NCBI RefSeq assembly: GCF_002891535.1 | Contig: NZ_PDZR01000025.1 | Span: forward strand, 1 to 51,903 | DNA length: 51,903 nucleotides | Source: Methylocella silvestris | Lineage (GTDB): Bacteria; Pseudomonadota; Alphaproteobacteria; Rhizobiales; Beijerinckiaceae | Reading direction: 5' to 3' | Part shown: in pieces, positions 33,612 to 43,270 of the stretch | Numbering within the stretch: the stretch's first letter is position 1 | Layout of the letters: each line of letters begins with the position of its first letter | Program-made: the position numbers and the translations under genes | The notes under the pieces: generated by a model | What the model was told of the DNA's origin: nothing | Database searches by the model: none | The model's input: only the letters and a program-made list of their open reading frames with translations

Positions 33612-34763
33612 TCACGGGGAAAAGCCTCTTGCGGCCTCGTCTATTTTCAAAATCTCTCCAAAACGCCGGATATATTCGTTCACCATGCGGTCACGACGAA
33701 ATTTCACTTTCACAATCTTCCGCGATTCTCGCGCCATATCGCGGCGCAATGCGTCATCTCGAATTATCGAATCGAGTCGATCAACAAGCCGTCCGGTGTC
33801 GCCGACCGGAAAAAGGAATCCATTTTGGTGCTCCGCAACGATCTCCGATGCGCCGCCAAGATCTGAAAGAACTAGCGGAAGCCCCGCCGCCATCATCTCT
33901 AGAGCGGCGAGCGACAGAGTCTCGACAGTTGTGCTGCATAGAACGCCGACATCCATAGCCGCGAGAAATGGCGTGACGTCGTCGTGCTCGCCGGCGAAGA
34001 TGCAGGCGTCGCCAAGGCCTAGCTCGTCGACATGACGGCGGCAGGCCGCCTCCGTTGTTCCTGCGCCGACAAACAGCGCTTTCGCCGGCAATCCTCGCGC
34101 CCGAAGGGCGGCGATCGCGTCCACAAGCTGAGCGTGGTTCTTCTCCTCCCGAAATTTTGCGCACAGCCCAATCACCACGTCTGTGTCGGCAAATCCCGCT
34201 TCTCTTCTAATGGACGCCCGCGCGCGCTCCTGCAGGCAGGCCGATCGGTCGACATCGACCCCATTAAGAATGACGCTCTGCCGGCTGGAGTGAAGGCCGC
34301 GCTTTTCCCAATGGCGGCGTTGATTTTCGCTTACAAAAATCAGGTGATTTACGCGATTCATCGCGACATTGTGGATTAACTGAGCGCGTTCTTCCGCGCT
34401 GTTGCGGAGATCGGTCGTGTGGAATATCCCCGCGGTCTGACCGGCATGCGCCCCTGCTTTACTGGAGACAAACGCAGCAGTTGTCGCCGCTTGATTGACC
34501 CCCACGACAAGACGAGACGGATGAGCTCGAAGCCGGGCGAACAGAGACAGGAACATTCCAGCCAGACCAAACCCCCGCCGGTCCAGGCGCACGAAGTGCG
34601 GCAGGTCTTCGTTCGATAGCATTCTTGTCTGTGAGGCGCTCGATATGCCTATCAGGCCTACGGCGAGATTTGCCTTTTCGCGCAGCGAGCGCGCAAGTTC
34701 GACCGTGTGTTTTTGTGCGCCGCCAATGTCAAAATCCCAACAGATAAATGTTACGTCGTACAT
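33612..34763 (-). CDS. Family 4-like glycosyltransferase (GT-B fold)
   Basis: 383 residues from ATG 34763 with AGAGGA 6 bases before. The N-terminus DVTFICWDFDIGGAQKHTVELA is the acceptor-side glycine loop of GT4 enzymes. The donor half has GLCAKFREEKNHAQLVDAI and then the E-x7-E region SLAALEMMAAGLPLVLSDLGG. It is a clear paralogue of the enzyme at 45340-46545 (shared GGAQ-H, FRKEKNHSQLV, FLAALDVGV and EIV). It adds a sugar to the lipid-linked repeat unit in the cytoplasm; donor unknown. Confidence 0.87.
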   Translation of the reverse strand: MYDVTFICWDFDIGGAQKHTVELARSLREKANLAVGLIGISSASQTRMLSNEDLPHFVRLDRRGFGLAGMFLSLFARLRAHPSRLVVGVNQAATTAAFVSSKAGAHAGQTAGIFHTTDLRNSAEERAQLIHNVAMNRVNHLIFVSENQRRHWEKRGLHSSRQSVILNGVDVDRSACLQERARASIRREAGFADTDVVIGLCAKFREEKNHAQLVDAIAALRARGLPAKALFVGAGTTEAACRRHVDELGLGDACIFAGEHDDVTPFLAAMDVGVLCSTTVETLSLAALEMMAAGLPLVLSDLGGASEIVAEHQNGFLFPVGDTGRLVDRLDSIIRDDALRRDMARESRKIVKVKFRRDRMVNEYIRRFGEILKIDEAARGFSP

Positions 34764-34824
34764 TTCGATCCTCTCGCAGCACGAGGGCGCAGCGCCTGCT
34801 TAAACGGCCGGGCGAAGGTCTTGG

Positions 34825-35757
34825 TCATCGGCGTATGACATAGGCGCTGATCCACTCGATCTGCATTTCGGATTGGGCGGGAGTCGCTGCATCTACGGGC
34901 CCCGGCCAAGCGCCGCCGACGCCGAGATTGACGATGATGTACATCGGATCGTTCATGTGTGGAGGAGTAATTGTTATCCCGACCGGCTTTCGATCGATCA
35001 AATAGATGATGTACTTTGACGTCCAGAGGGCGCCATAAAGGTGAAAGCGGGAGGAAAGATCAGCGACGGCATTGCGGCAAGATGCGTGTCCATTGGGATA
35101 GGCCCAATGGGTTGTCTGATAGACGTTTTGCGGCTCCTTGCCGACGACCTCAAAGACGTCCAGTTCCGGGGGCGACGGCTTGTCTCGCGGCACGAGCCAA
35201 AATGCCGGCCAGACGGCGCTCCCGACGGGAAGCTTAGCTGCTATCTCGAAGTATCCGTACGTCTGGGCGAAAAAGTTCTTGCTCGTCAGCATTCCCGATA
35301 CGTAGGGGCGTGAATACAGGACTTGCTTGAGCTCGGCGGGCGTTCTGAACGCGCGGATCGTCAGGACTCCATCTGTGACGGCGAAGGGATTTAGTCCCAG
35401 CGGGCTGCGGCCGGCGCCCGAAAACTCCTCATCGACATAAACCACTTGCTCGTCTGCGCTATGCGTATGCGCGGCCTCGACGCTGTGCGGACGAAAATAG
35501 GAACGCATCCAGCGGCTGTCCGGTCGTGCGCCAACGTCGAAGTGATCCAGAAAGCTTCGATCAAGCACAACCGTTGCGTTCGATTTGAGGTCGTCCGTCC
35601 CCAGCGGGCGGCATTTATCCGTCGCGCTTGTTTCGTCAGGGATCGCCAGGGTCAATGTGGCCAACGGCGTTGCGGGATTGGCGGCGCTTGACCGGATTGG
35701 CGCGATGGCGCTGATCGCGAGCGCTGTCGCCGTGAGCAAGAAAATTGATTTGATCAT
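34825..35757 (-). CDS. Secreted family 16 glycoside hydrolase (ExoK-like)
   Basis: 310 residues from ATG 35757, AGG 6 bases upstream. Signal peptide to about residue 25. The GH16 catalytic motif is ELDVFE at 198-203, giving nucleophile Glu198 and acid/base Glu203, preceded by AVWPAFWLVP, the conserved tryptophan-rich strand. The enzyme is exported and probably trims or releases the exopolysaccharide at beta-1,3/1,4 linkages, as ExoK does for succinoglycan. That assignment of bond is by analogy only. Confidence 0.88.
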   Translation of the reverse strand: MIKSIFLLTATALAISAIAPIRSSAANPATPLATLTLAIPDETSATDKCRPLGTDDLKSNATVVLDRSFLDHFDVGARPDSRWMRSYFRPHSVEAAHTHSADEQVVYVDEEFSGAGRSPLGLNPFAVTDGVLTIRAFRTPAELKQVLYSRPYVSGMLTSKNFFAQTYGYFEIAAKLPVGSAVWPAFWLVPRDKPSPPELDVFEVVGKEPQNVYQTTHWAYPNGHASCRNAVADLSSRFHLYGALWTSKYIIYLIDRKPVGITITPPHMNDPMYIIVNLGVGGAWPGPVDAATPAQSEMQIEWISAYVIRR

Positions 35758-35839
35758 ACAACACCTATTGCAAACGCGGAGTGCTGGAAGTGCGGGCTTG
35801 TTCGGGCGCCACGACTCGCGTAAAATGGGATCGATAGCT

Positions 35840-36763
35840 TCAATTCATTTGCCCTTTTACTTTCCTGTCCCCGCGCAAACGCGAATAGACGTCGTCGGGC
35901 AAAATCGCTCGCAGTATCTGCCTCATCACATACCGCGGCGTGACGGCTCGCGCCCAAATAGCTTCCGCTGCGAGCGCCAGCCCAAACTTCGGATCTCGTC
36001 GAACGAGATCGACGCCCAGATGAGTCATCAAAAAGCGGAGATAGGCTTTGCGCCCAAATCCCGCGCCGGCGCGAGACGCCAATAATGTGGCATTTGCAAT
36101 GGATTTGCCTGATCCGCAGCTCAATCTGTCGGACCGGGAGTCGTTATTCCAGACCGACAACGGAGCTTGCAGAAAAATGTAGCCCACGATGTGGAGTCGC
36201 GCGGAGATGAAAAACAGATAGTCCTCATATTGGCGGAGCTGTTCGTCAAAGCCGATCGCCAATGCGAGTTTCCGCGATACGAAGAACGAACTCGTTTGAG
36301 CGAAGCCTTGTTCCAGAAAAAGATAGTCCGCAGGGTTCTCGCCGGCCGCAATGCCCCGACTTGGCTGGATAGAGAACGCGCTCTCGCTCTCGACAACTTT
36401 CGTTTGAGTATAGCAAAGCACGCTATCCGGGTCAGCCGACGCAAGAACTGCGGCGAGTTGCAGCTCCAGCTTCTCCGGCAGCCATTCGTCATCCGAGTCG
36501 AGAAACGCGACGAACCGGCCTCTTGATGCACGGACGCCGGCATTTCTCGCGGCCGAAGGGCCCTGATTCCGGTCAAGACGAATTAGCCGGCAGTGCGGGG
36601 CGAGCGTCGGAAAGGCCGAGGAAGGATCAATAGCCGAGCCGTCGTCGACGACCACGACCTCCCAATCCTTGAAAGTCTGATGCGCCAACATCCGAAGCGT
36701 CGACGCAATGGAATGCAATCGATTGTAAGAGGGGATGACAATGGAGACGGTTGGCTTAGTCAA
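35840..36763 (-). CDS. Family 2 glycosyltransferase
   Basis: 307 residues. PTVSIVIPSYNRLHSI, VVVDDGS and FLDSDDEWLPEKLE (DSDD metal/donor site near 95) define GT2. NQGPSAARNAGV is the second conserved segment. The start is TTG 36763, whose TTGA overlaps the upstream acetyltransferase stop, so the two genes are coupled. No membrane span. It likely extends the exopolysaccharide repeat unit. Confidence 0.87.
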   Translation of the reverse strand: MTKPTVSIVIPSYNRLHSIASTLRMLAHQTFKDWEVVVVDDGSAIDPSSAFPTLAPHCRLIRLDRNQGPSAARNAGVRASRGRFVAFLDSDDEWLPEKLELQLAAVLASADPDSVLCYTQTKVVESESAFSIQPSRGIAAGENPADYLFLEQGFAQTSSFFVSRKLALAIGFDEQLRQYEDYLFFISARLHIVGYIFLQAPLSVWNNDSRSDRLSCGSGKSIANATLLASRAGAGFGRKAYLRFLMTHLGVDLVRRDPKFGLALAAEAIWARAVTPRYVMRQILRAILPDDVYSRLRGDRKVKGQMN

Positions 36764-37311
36764 AACCGCGCGTCCCGCATTTCTTCTAGGTCCGCTAGAA
36801 CCGGGGCCGCGGCGCGCTCCACGATGCGCGCGGGAACGCCGACCGCCGTCGCACCAGCTGGAACGTCGCAGAGCACCACGGCGTTGGCTCCTATAAGCGC
36901 GTCGTTTCCGATTCGAACCCGGCCCAATATCTTCGCGCCGGCGCCAACCTCCACGCGATCGCCGAGAATTGGCGCGTCCAGTGGTTGATCGTTCCGCTTA
37001 TTCCCGAGGGTGACCCCTTGGCGCAAAACGCAATCGTCGCCGATCACTGTAGCGCCGTGAATGATGATGCCGCCGAAATGCTCGATATTCAGGCGACGGC
37101 CGATGGTCGCGTATTCCGGCAAAGTGATGCCCGTCGCGACCTCGACCATCTTCTGCAGACAGAGATTCAGGATTTTCCAGCAAAACGCCAGGACCGGCAT
37201 TTTGCATCCCCGACGGGCATGGGCGAGTCGATAGACCAAAACCGCCCAAAAACCCTGCGCGAGAATCCCCTCCCGATGCGTCCGAAGATCCTCCAGAATG
37301 ATTTTGAACAT
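36760..37311 (-). CDS. Hexapeptide-repeat O-acetyltransferase (serine-acetyltransferase-like)
   Basis: 183 residues from ATG 37311, AAGG upstream. The C-terminal two thirds form a left-handed beta-helix of hexapeptide repeats (IIIHGATVIGDDCVLRQGV, VEVGAGAKILGRVRIGNDAL, IGANAVVLCDVPAGATAVGVPARIV), with the conserved catalytic His in IIHGATV. The N-terminal part resembles CysE, but in an exopolysaccharide cluster such proteins usually acetylate sugars with acetyl-CoA. Coupled to the downstream GT2 gene. Confidence 0.83.
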   Translation of the reverse strand: MFKIILEDLRTHREGILAQGFWAVLVYRLAHARRGCKMPVLAFCWKILNLCLQKMVEVATGITLPEYATIGRRLNIEHFGGIIIHGATVIGDDCVLRQGVTLGNKRNDQPLDAPILGDRVEVGAGAKILGRVRIGNDALIGANAVVLCDVPAGATAVGVPARIVERAAAPVLADLEEMRDARF

Positions 37312-37455
37312 GAATGATTACCTTTGCAACGAATACCACATGCCTGTCCGCGGGCGGGCGACGGACAGGCGCGCGCGGAAAAACGCCATCTGCGTCGCCA
37401 CGAAATGGCCCATACTAGCCACTTGAGCCCTTGCCTCGGCCCGGCCTGCCGCCCA

Positions 37456-38973
37456 TCACCACGACAACCGAAGAAGCTTCGCAGGGATCAATCTCGCCGT
37501 CCGTTCGGCGACGTATCTCTTTTCATCGACTGTGAAGAAAGCAAACCAGTAGACTCCTCCGACCGTACACAGGTAGAAAGCCCCGGCGGAAAAGAAGGTG
37601 ACTGCATTGTGGCCTCCAAAGCTCTGGGCCAGATTATAGACGATGTATCCCAGCGCTAGCGTGACGATGGGCGGGGCTATGTCCTTCGGGGAGCCCGCGA
37701 AGACGCCAATCACGGATCTTGCGGCAAGAGTGCGCATGAGGTTGATCCCGAGGTAGGCGAGGCATACGCCCGCCGCAGCCCCCAACTGGCCAAAAACCGG
37801 AATTAGCGCAAAGCATGCAACGACGGCCACTATGTTGCCGAAGAAAAGAATCGAAGTCTCGGCCCGATGCCGACCTGTCATTGATAGCGCGAATCCGGTG
37901 GCGCCGGCGACGCCGGACACATAGTATCCAAGAGCAAGCGTGAACGAGACCGCGCCGGAAAAGGCGAATGAATCTCCAAACAGGACATCCATACCAGCGC
38001 CCCAGACCGCAACCCCCGAAAAAATCGGAGCCGCGAGAAGCGAAGTCAATCTGATGTTGCCGTTCAGCAGGGAACGTACAGCTGCGATATCGCCATCGGC
38101 ATAATGCCGGGCGATCGTCGGACCAAGGGTCTGACTCAGCGCATGCGGAAAAAACTGGACGATTTGGGCAATCGTGCTTGTGGCGCTATACGCGCCGATT
38201 TCCTTCGTCGACTGAAACAGTCCCAGCACAACGATGTCGACCATCCTGATGCTGCTGTAAAGGAAGATGGAAATTCCCATCCAAAGCGATGGCTCAAGCA
38301 AAGCGAAGCCATCGCCCCAAGCCGGCCGATCGCGGGATTCAAGGCCGGGCGCGCCGCGATCCTGCCGCATGATGTAATGAGCATTCAAGAGAGCGAAGCT
38401 GATCACTGTCGAGCAGGTTGTTGCGATAACCACGCCCATTAACCCCCATCCGAAATGAAGGAGAATGAGCAACAGGAGCAGGCGCAGCAGAGGCATAAGA
38501 TAGAAACTGACGGCGATCTGCGGCGTCGGATTGAATCGGCCTCGATAAATTCCGGACAGAATCGAGATGTCCGTCTGAAAGGGCAAAGCGGCAAAAGTTA
38601 GCACCAAAAGGAGATCCAGGCCGGGAATTTTGTAAACATGTTCGTTTAACCACCCGCCGAACCCGCCGGCGACGATCGCGAGCGCCACAGTCGTCAGAAG
38701 GAAAACAAGAAATCGGAGCCGGTTGGTGACGACGCGCGCGGCGGCGAGGCTTCCGTGATGGGATCCCACATATTTCTGGAGGGAGAGATCGAGGCCGATC
38801 GGCGCAATCACAGCCGCGATCTGAAACAGACTTCTGAGGATCGCCGATGTGCCGTAGTCGGATGCCCCAATCGATCGGGCGACATAGACTCCGGTCACGA
38901 GCATCGCGGAGTTCTGGAGAACCATCCCCACCAACTGGAAGCTGATCGACTTGGCGCCGGCTCGCTCGCTCAT
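37456..38973 (-). CDS. Wzx/MATE-type polysaccharide flippase
   Basis: 505 residues with 12-14 predicted membrane helices and few charged residues in them. The N-terminus FQLVGMVLQNSAMLVTGVYVARSIGASDYG is typical of the MviN/RfbX-like flippase superfamily. It would flip the lipid-linked repeat unit to the periplasmic face for polymerisation. Its ATG overlaps the upstream polymerase stop as ATGA at 38970-38973, so flippase and polymerase are coupled. Confidence 0.87.
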   Translation of the reverse strand: MSERAGAKSISFQLVGMVLQNSAMLVTGVYVARSIGASDYGTSAILRSLFQIAAVIAPIGLDLSLQKYVGSHHGSLAAARVVTNRLRFLVFLLTTVALAIVAGGFGGWLNEHVYKIPGLDLLLVLTFAALPFQTDISILSGIYRGRFNPTPQIAVSFYLMPLLRLLLLLILLHFGWGLMGVVIATTCSTVISFALLNAHYIMRQDRGAPGLESRDRPAWGDGFALLEPSLWMGISIFLYSSIRMVDIVVLGLFQSTKEIGAYSATSTIAQIVQFFPHALSQTLGPTIARHYADGDIAAVRSLLNGNIRLTSLLAAPIFSGVAVWGAGMDVLFGDSFAFSGAVSFTLALGYYVSGVAGATGFALSMTGRHRAETSILFFGNIVAVVACFALIPVFGQLGAAAGVCLAYLGINLMRTLAARSVIGVFAGSPKDIAPPIVTLALGYIVYNLAQSFGGHNAVTFFSAGAFYLCTVGGVYWFAFFTVDEKRYVAERTARLIPAKLLRLSW

Positions 38974-40367
38974 CGAGAGGCCCGGGCGTCGCTGGCGCGG
39001 AGGCCTTCATCCGGCTGCGGCTGCGCCCCGAAGGAGTTGCGGCGAGCGGCGGCCACCGAGACGACAAGCCAAATCATCCCAAGAGGCGAAGTTGTGAGAG
39101 ACATCGCCGCGATTTCGCCGAAACCCGAAATGACGAGCGCGAAAAGAATCGCAAGAAATAATGTGATTTCTGGAGAGACTTCTTCCAAGCTGAAGTCACG
39201 AAGAATGCCCCGCATTGCGCAAAACAGACACAGAAACCAGATTGCGAGCCCTGCGAAGCCCAATTCAATGAGCAATTGCAGATAGGCATCATGGGCGTTG
39301 CTCGCATTGTAGGTAATCATAAAAATCGAGGTTATTTGCGGATCGCTGATCGACGGATAGCCGTAGCCGATCAATGGATGCAGCCCGATCAAATCGATGG
39401 CGGCGCTCCAGAGATAGGTTCTGCCCGTGAAGGTCGGATCCTTGCCGAGCAGCTCCAGGACAAAATAGGAAATATCGTCCAAAAAGACGCCGCAAACGAT
39501 TGCCGCGAAACCGCCAAGCACAAGAACTGTTGTGCGCGCGCTTTTGGACTGGATGGAAGTCACGCTCACGGCGAGCGCCCCAGCAACGGCCACGGAAAAG
39601 CCGCCGCTGCTCTTTGCCTGGATCAAACACACTGCCGCAGAAACGATATAAGCGAAGAGCAGGGCGTTGCCCTTGATGAGCCGCCGACCGGGTCCGAGAA
39701 ACAGCGGAATCGCCAGGCCTGCGACGCCGCCTAGCATGTTTTTATGATAATAGATGCCGCGCCAGGAACCCGCGTGGCCCTCCTGAACGATGTCGAATTC
39801 GCCGTGCACGGCGATGTCGGGAAACAGGCCGACCCAGATGATGCTGAAGATCAGACTGAATCCCAACGCGTGCAAGAGCATGATCGCGATCGATCGGGAG
39901 TCATATCGCGTGGTCAACACGTAAGAAAACAGGACGCAGCTGAATAACTCTATCGCGGCGCGCAGCGTGATGTACGGGTCGAAGGACCACATCGCCGAAA
40001 GAACAGCGAAAATCCAGAGCGCCAGGGGCCAGGGATTGGCCTTTATGGCCGCCGATAGCCTTTCGGGCTCTTTGAAGCTCCAAACGATGAAGACTATGGT
40101 CATCAGGATGCGGAGATACAAATAGTAGGGCTTAATCCCCTGTCCCCCGCCTTCCTCGCCCGATCCGGCGAGCTGCAAGGCAAAGGGCGCCGACATGGCG
40201 AAAAGCATTACCGATCCGACCAGAATCGTGGGCTCGACATTAAGGCCCGGGATGCGCACCGGATGCAACGACGCCATGGCGTCGGGGGCTTGTCGAGCCA
40301 GCTCATACATGCGCTTGTCGTCCTTGTTGAAGCCGCTGCGTGAGACCATGAGGGGTCTATCTTTCAT
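38970..40367 (-). CDS. O-antigen ligase/Wzy-like exopolysaccharide polymerase (ExoQ-like)
   Basis: 465 residues from ATG 40367, chosen because it overlaps the acyltransferase stop by 11 bases, while farther starts would run deep into that gene. About 11 membrane helices. The large periplasmic loop region carries the family motif: TFTGRTYLW, HPLIGYGYPS, then NAHDAYLQLLIELG. The enzyme links repeat units on the periplasmic face of the inner membrane. ExoQ-type members pair with Wzc-like proteins such as the one at 30164-32416. Confidence 0.85.
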   Translation of the reverse strand: MKDRPLMVSRSGFNKDDKRMYELARQAPDAMASLHPVRIPGLNVEPTILVGSVMLFAMSAPFALQLAGSGEEGGGQGIKPYYLYLRILMTIVFIVWSFKEPERLSAAIKANPWPLALWIFAVLSAMWSFDPYITLRAAIELFSCVLFSYVLTTRYDSRSIAIMLLHALGFSLIFSIIWVGLFPDIAVHGEFDIVQEGHAGSWRGIYYHKNMLGGVAGLAIPLFLGPGRRLIKGNALLFAYIVSAAVCLIQAKSSGGFSVAVAGALAVSVTSIQSKSARTTVLVLGGFAAIVCGVFLDDISYFVLELLGKDPTFTGRTYLWSAAIDLIGLHPLIGYGYPSISDPQITSIFMITYNASNAHDAYLQLLIELGFAGLAIWFLCLFCAMRGILRDFSLEEVSPEITLFLAILFALVISGFGEIAAMSLTTSPLGMIWLVVSVAAARRNSFGAQPQPDEGLRASDARASR

Positions 40368-41448
40368 AGCGCAGAGCGAGCAAAGAGGGTTTCGGGCGTC
40401 GCCCCAGGATGTTTGAAAGTGGCGTTTCGACATAGCGGAAGACGGCGACGCCGAGAGCAATCGACACCACGACGCTGAAGCCCACGAAGATCGGCCATCC
40501 CCGCGCCGAAAACAGGCTCATCCACACCACCGCCAAAGGTCCAATCACGAACTCATGGGTCAGATAGATGCTGTATGATGCGTCACCTGTCAGGCGTGAA
40601 ACATAGGTTGCCGGACCGTCGCTGGCGCGTTCGTCGGCGGTCACTGCGACCACGACGGATCCGATCGCCGCCGCCATGACGATCCACTCCGGCCGCTCGC
40701 CAGCTTGCGAGAACCAAGCGGATGAAAGGTCGACGACAGCGAAGAAAGCAAACAGCAAAAGGGTCCAGCCTATGGAAACGAGCTGAGGTTTGCGCTCGCA
40801 AGAGGCAAACCAGAATCCGAGGATCGCGCCAAAGCAGAAATATTTGAGTATGCCATTGACGTAGAAGGGAACGATTCCGTTGCCGCCCCAAAGGCGTTGA
40901 ACGTCTTGCCCCCAATATTGACCAACGATAGCGATCGCCGCGGTTGTTCCGACGACGATCGTCGCTGCCAGCCCTTTTCCAAAAAATAGCGCCAAGGCAA
41001 AGATCACATAAAAGAACATTTCGTAATTAAGCGTCCAGCCAATCGGCAGAATTGGACGCGCGTCACCGTTCTCGTTGAACGTGGGAATAAAGGTCAGAGA
41101 TTTTATCAGATTGACGAATTGGGCGTCTCCCTGTTGGTTCGCGAAAAAAACAAAAGCGATCAGCGTCGCAATCCAATAGAGAGGAATGATGCGGAGCAGC
41201 CTCTTTCGCAAAAAGGCCCAGGGCGCCCCGGCAGCGCCATATTGACCTTTTGTCGTCAGCACCATGATAAAGCCGCTGATAACGAAAAATGTGCAGACCC
41301 CGAGCTCGCCGCAGGCGTAGGCGAATGCGCGTAAATTCTCCAAAGCATAACCGTGACGGATGAGACCGAGAATCCCGTGATCGACGACGACGAGAAGCGC
41401 CGCGAATCCACGCAAACCCTGCAGGGCGTCCATTTTGGCGCGCTTCAT
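40357..41448 (-). CDS. Membrane acyltransferase, family 3 (ExoZ/OafA-like)
   Basis: 363 residues from ATG 41448 with GGAG 5 bases upstream. About 10 membrane helices. The N-terminus LQGLRGFAALLVVVDHGI holds the catalytic His of acyltransferase family 3, and FFVISGFIM with RKRLLRIIPLYW follows as expected. It would transfer acetyl or succinyl groups to sugars of the exopolysaccharide. It lacks the SGNH domain found in the enzyme at 49539. Confidence 0.9.
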   Translation of the reverse strand: MKRAKMDALQGLRGFAALLVVVDHGILGLIRHGYALENLRAFAYACGELGVCTFFVISGFIMVLTTKGQYGAAGAPWAFLRKRLLRIIPLYWIATLIAFVFFANQQGDAQFVNLIKSLTFIPTFNENGDARPILPIGWTLNYEMFFYVIFALALFFGKGLAATIVVGTTAAIAIVGQYWGQDVQRLWGGNGIVPFYVNGILKYFCFGAILGFWFASCERKPQLVSIGWTLLLFAFFAVVDLSSAWFSQAGERPEWIVMAAAIGSVVVAVTADERASDGPATYVSRLTGDASYSIYLTHEFVIGPLAVVWMSLFSARGWPIFVGFSVVVSIALGVAVFRYVETPLSNILGRRPKPSLLALRYER

Positions 41449-41524
41449 GATGCTCCGATACCGGTGTGAAGGCAGGCGCCCCGATGGTAGGCTCGTCTTC
41501 CTGTTGCATGGAGGAGCCCGGCCA

Positions 41525-43270
41525 TCATGCGGAACTGCTTTCGAAGGCTTGATGCGACGAGCGCGCCGCCTCTTTCAGATGATCGGCCAGACGAATTGTC
41601 AGAGCCAGAATTGTCAATGTCGGATTGGCGTGGCTTGATGTCGGAAAAACCGCGCCGCTTGCAAGATAGACGTTATTGACGTCGTGAAGTCGTAGATTTT
41701 GATCGACGACGCCCTGCCGCGCGTCGCAGCTCATGCGGGCGACGCCGAGATGATGACCGCCGATTGGCGTCGCATTGCCGCGAATCTCTTCCTCGAGGTC
41801 CCGGTCCTCAAAGTCGACGACAGCGACGCCGCTTTGCGCGAACTCGTCGCGAATAATTCGCAAATTGCCGGCGATCGACTCGACATCGCAATCGTGCATC
41901 TTCCAATCGAGTTTCAGGACAGGCGTCCCAAAACGGTCGCGCGTCTCTCCCAGAGTCACGCGGTTGTCTGGATCGGGCGATTGTTCCGCGTTGAAATCAA
42001 GAGGATATACGCCATGACGATTTTGGAGCGCGACATAGGGAATGGCGCGGTCCGCCCAGTGGCGGCGGCGGATCCAGTCGGCGAGAAATTTAGCCAGCTC
42101 CGGCGCTCCCACGACGATGTTTCTGACATGACTGAGCCAGAACGCTGCGCCTTTTGGCATTCGGGCGGCCGCGCCGCGCTCGACCATGGTGAGTTTGCGC
42201 CGGTATTCGGCCAGAATGAAGCTCTTCGCCATGAACATGGTAGAGAGCACTGGATCGCCGTGACGCGGGTCTGCCGGGCTTGAATGATGAAGGCGTGCGA
42301 TGAAATTGAGCAGGCGACGCTTTTTCTGGATCGGCTCAGCGATCGAAAAGCGGCGTCTTCCGTAGATGCCGTCCCGCGAGACCGGAAAGCCCCATTCGAT
42401 CCCCTGGGCTGGATTGTTCAATCGCAACACTGCGACCCCGCCCTCTATATGACTCATAAGAAATCGGCCAAGGGCGCCGCTTGAGTTGCCAAGACCCGCG
42501 GGGCGCTTGTCGTTGGAGGCCGCGAGCAGTCTATAGGTTTCCAGTCCGCCCGCCGCCACGACGAACGTTCGGGCCTGGATCGTGAAGCGCGTTCCGGCGA
42601 AGGTGGCGAACTCGGCGTGATCGACGCTCTTGGCGTCGGACCCGAGCGCCAATCGAACACAGGTCGCGTAGGTGATCACGCGCAGATTGGGCGCCGCAAG
42701 GATCGCCCCGCCGTAGCGGCCCCAGAACTGGGTTGGCTTGCTAAAGCGCTCATAGGAGTTCGTTCTCACAATATCGCTGCTAAATCCCTCAACGAAAGCC
42801 TCGGCGCCCGGCAATGCGCGGGCTGAATCATATTCAGGCTCGCCCGCTTCGCAGTAGGTTGTAGCGCGGGCATAATAAGGCTCGAGTTGGTCCAGGCCGA
42901 ACGGCCAGCCCGAGTAGGGAACATAATCCCGCGCCTCAAAATCAATCGGATCATAGGGGACGCAACGCCCGCCCCAGATGCACGTTGCTCCGCCTAGCAG
43001 CCGCCGGCGATAGAGGCCCAGAGAGGCAAATTGATCCGAGCTCTCGCAACCGTCGCTGAGGGCGTCAGCCGCAGCGTCGGTTTTGGCGCCGCCGGATTCG
43101 GCGAGGATCACGGAAAAGCCTGCGCCCGACAGTTCGCTCGCGAGCGTTATTCCGGCCGGACCGCCTCCGATGATACAGACATCCGTCAAAAACGTTTGGC
43201 CATCTGGCGCGCTACACCCATCCATAGCGTCGTTGCCGGGGCTGCTGAGGTCAAGCATTGGCGTCAACAT
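41525..43270 (-). CDS. GMC-family FAD-dependent oxidoreductase
   Basis: 581 residues from ATG 43270. FAD-binding motif CIIGGGPAGITLASELSGAGFSVILAESGG starts near residue 32, RRLLGGATCIWGGR is the second flavin contact, and the C-terminus has GHHLGVARM and SGAVFPTSSHANPTLTILALT, with the catalytic His. The fold is that of glucose/choline oxidases and cytochrome-linked sugar dehydrogenases. No signal peptide, so cytoplasmic. It overlaps the aldo/keto reductase by 7 bases, suggesting both act on one sugar precursor or on polyprenyl-linked sugars; that is inference. Confidence 0.88.
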   Translation of the reverse strand: MLTPMLDLSSPGNDAMDGCSAPDGQTFLTDVCIIGGGPAGITLASELSGAGFSVILAESGGAKTDAAADALSDGCESSDQFASLGLYRRRLLGGATCIWGGRCVPYDPIDFEARDYVPYSGWPFGLDQLEPYYARATTYCEAGEPEYDSARALPGAEAFVEGFSSDIVRTNSYERFSKPTQFWGRYGGAILAAPNLRVITYATCVRLALGSDAKSVDHAEFATFAGTRFTIQARTFVVAAGGLETYRLLAASNDKRPAGLGNSSGALGRFLMSHIEGGVAVLRLNNPAQGIEWGFPVSRDGIYGRRRFSIAEPIQKKRRLLNFIARLHHSSPADPRHGDPVLSTMFMAKSFILAEYRRKLTMVERGAAARMPKGAAFWLSHVRNIVVGAPELAKFLADWIRRRHWADRAIPYVALQNRHGVYPLDFNAEQSPDPDNRVTLGETRDRFGTPVLKLDWKMHDCDVESIAGNLRIIRDEFAQSGVAVVDFEDRDLEEEIRGNATPIGGHHLGVARMSCDARQGVVDQNLRLHDVNNVYLASGAVFPTSSHANPTLTILALTIRLADHLKEAARSSHQAFESSSA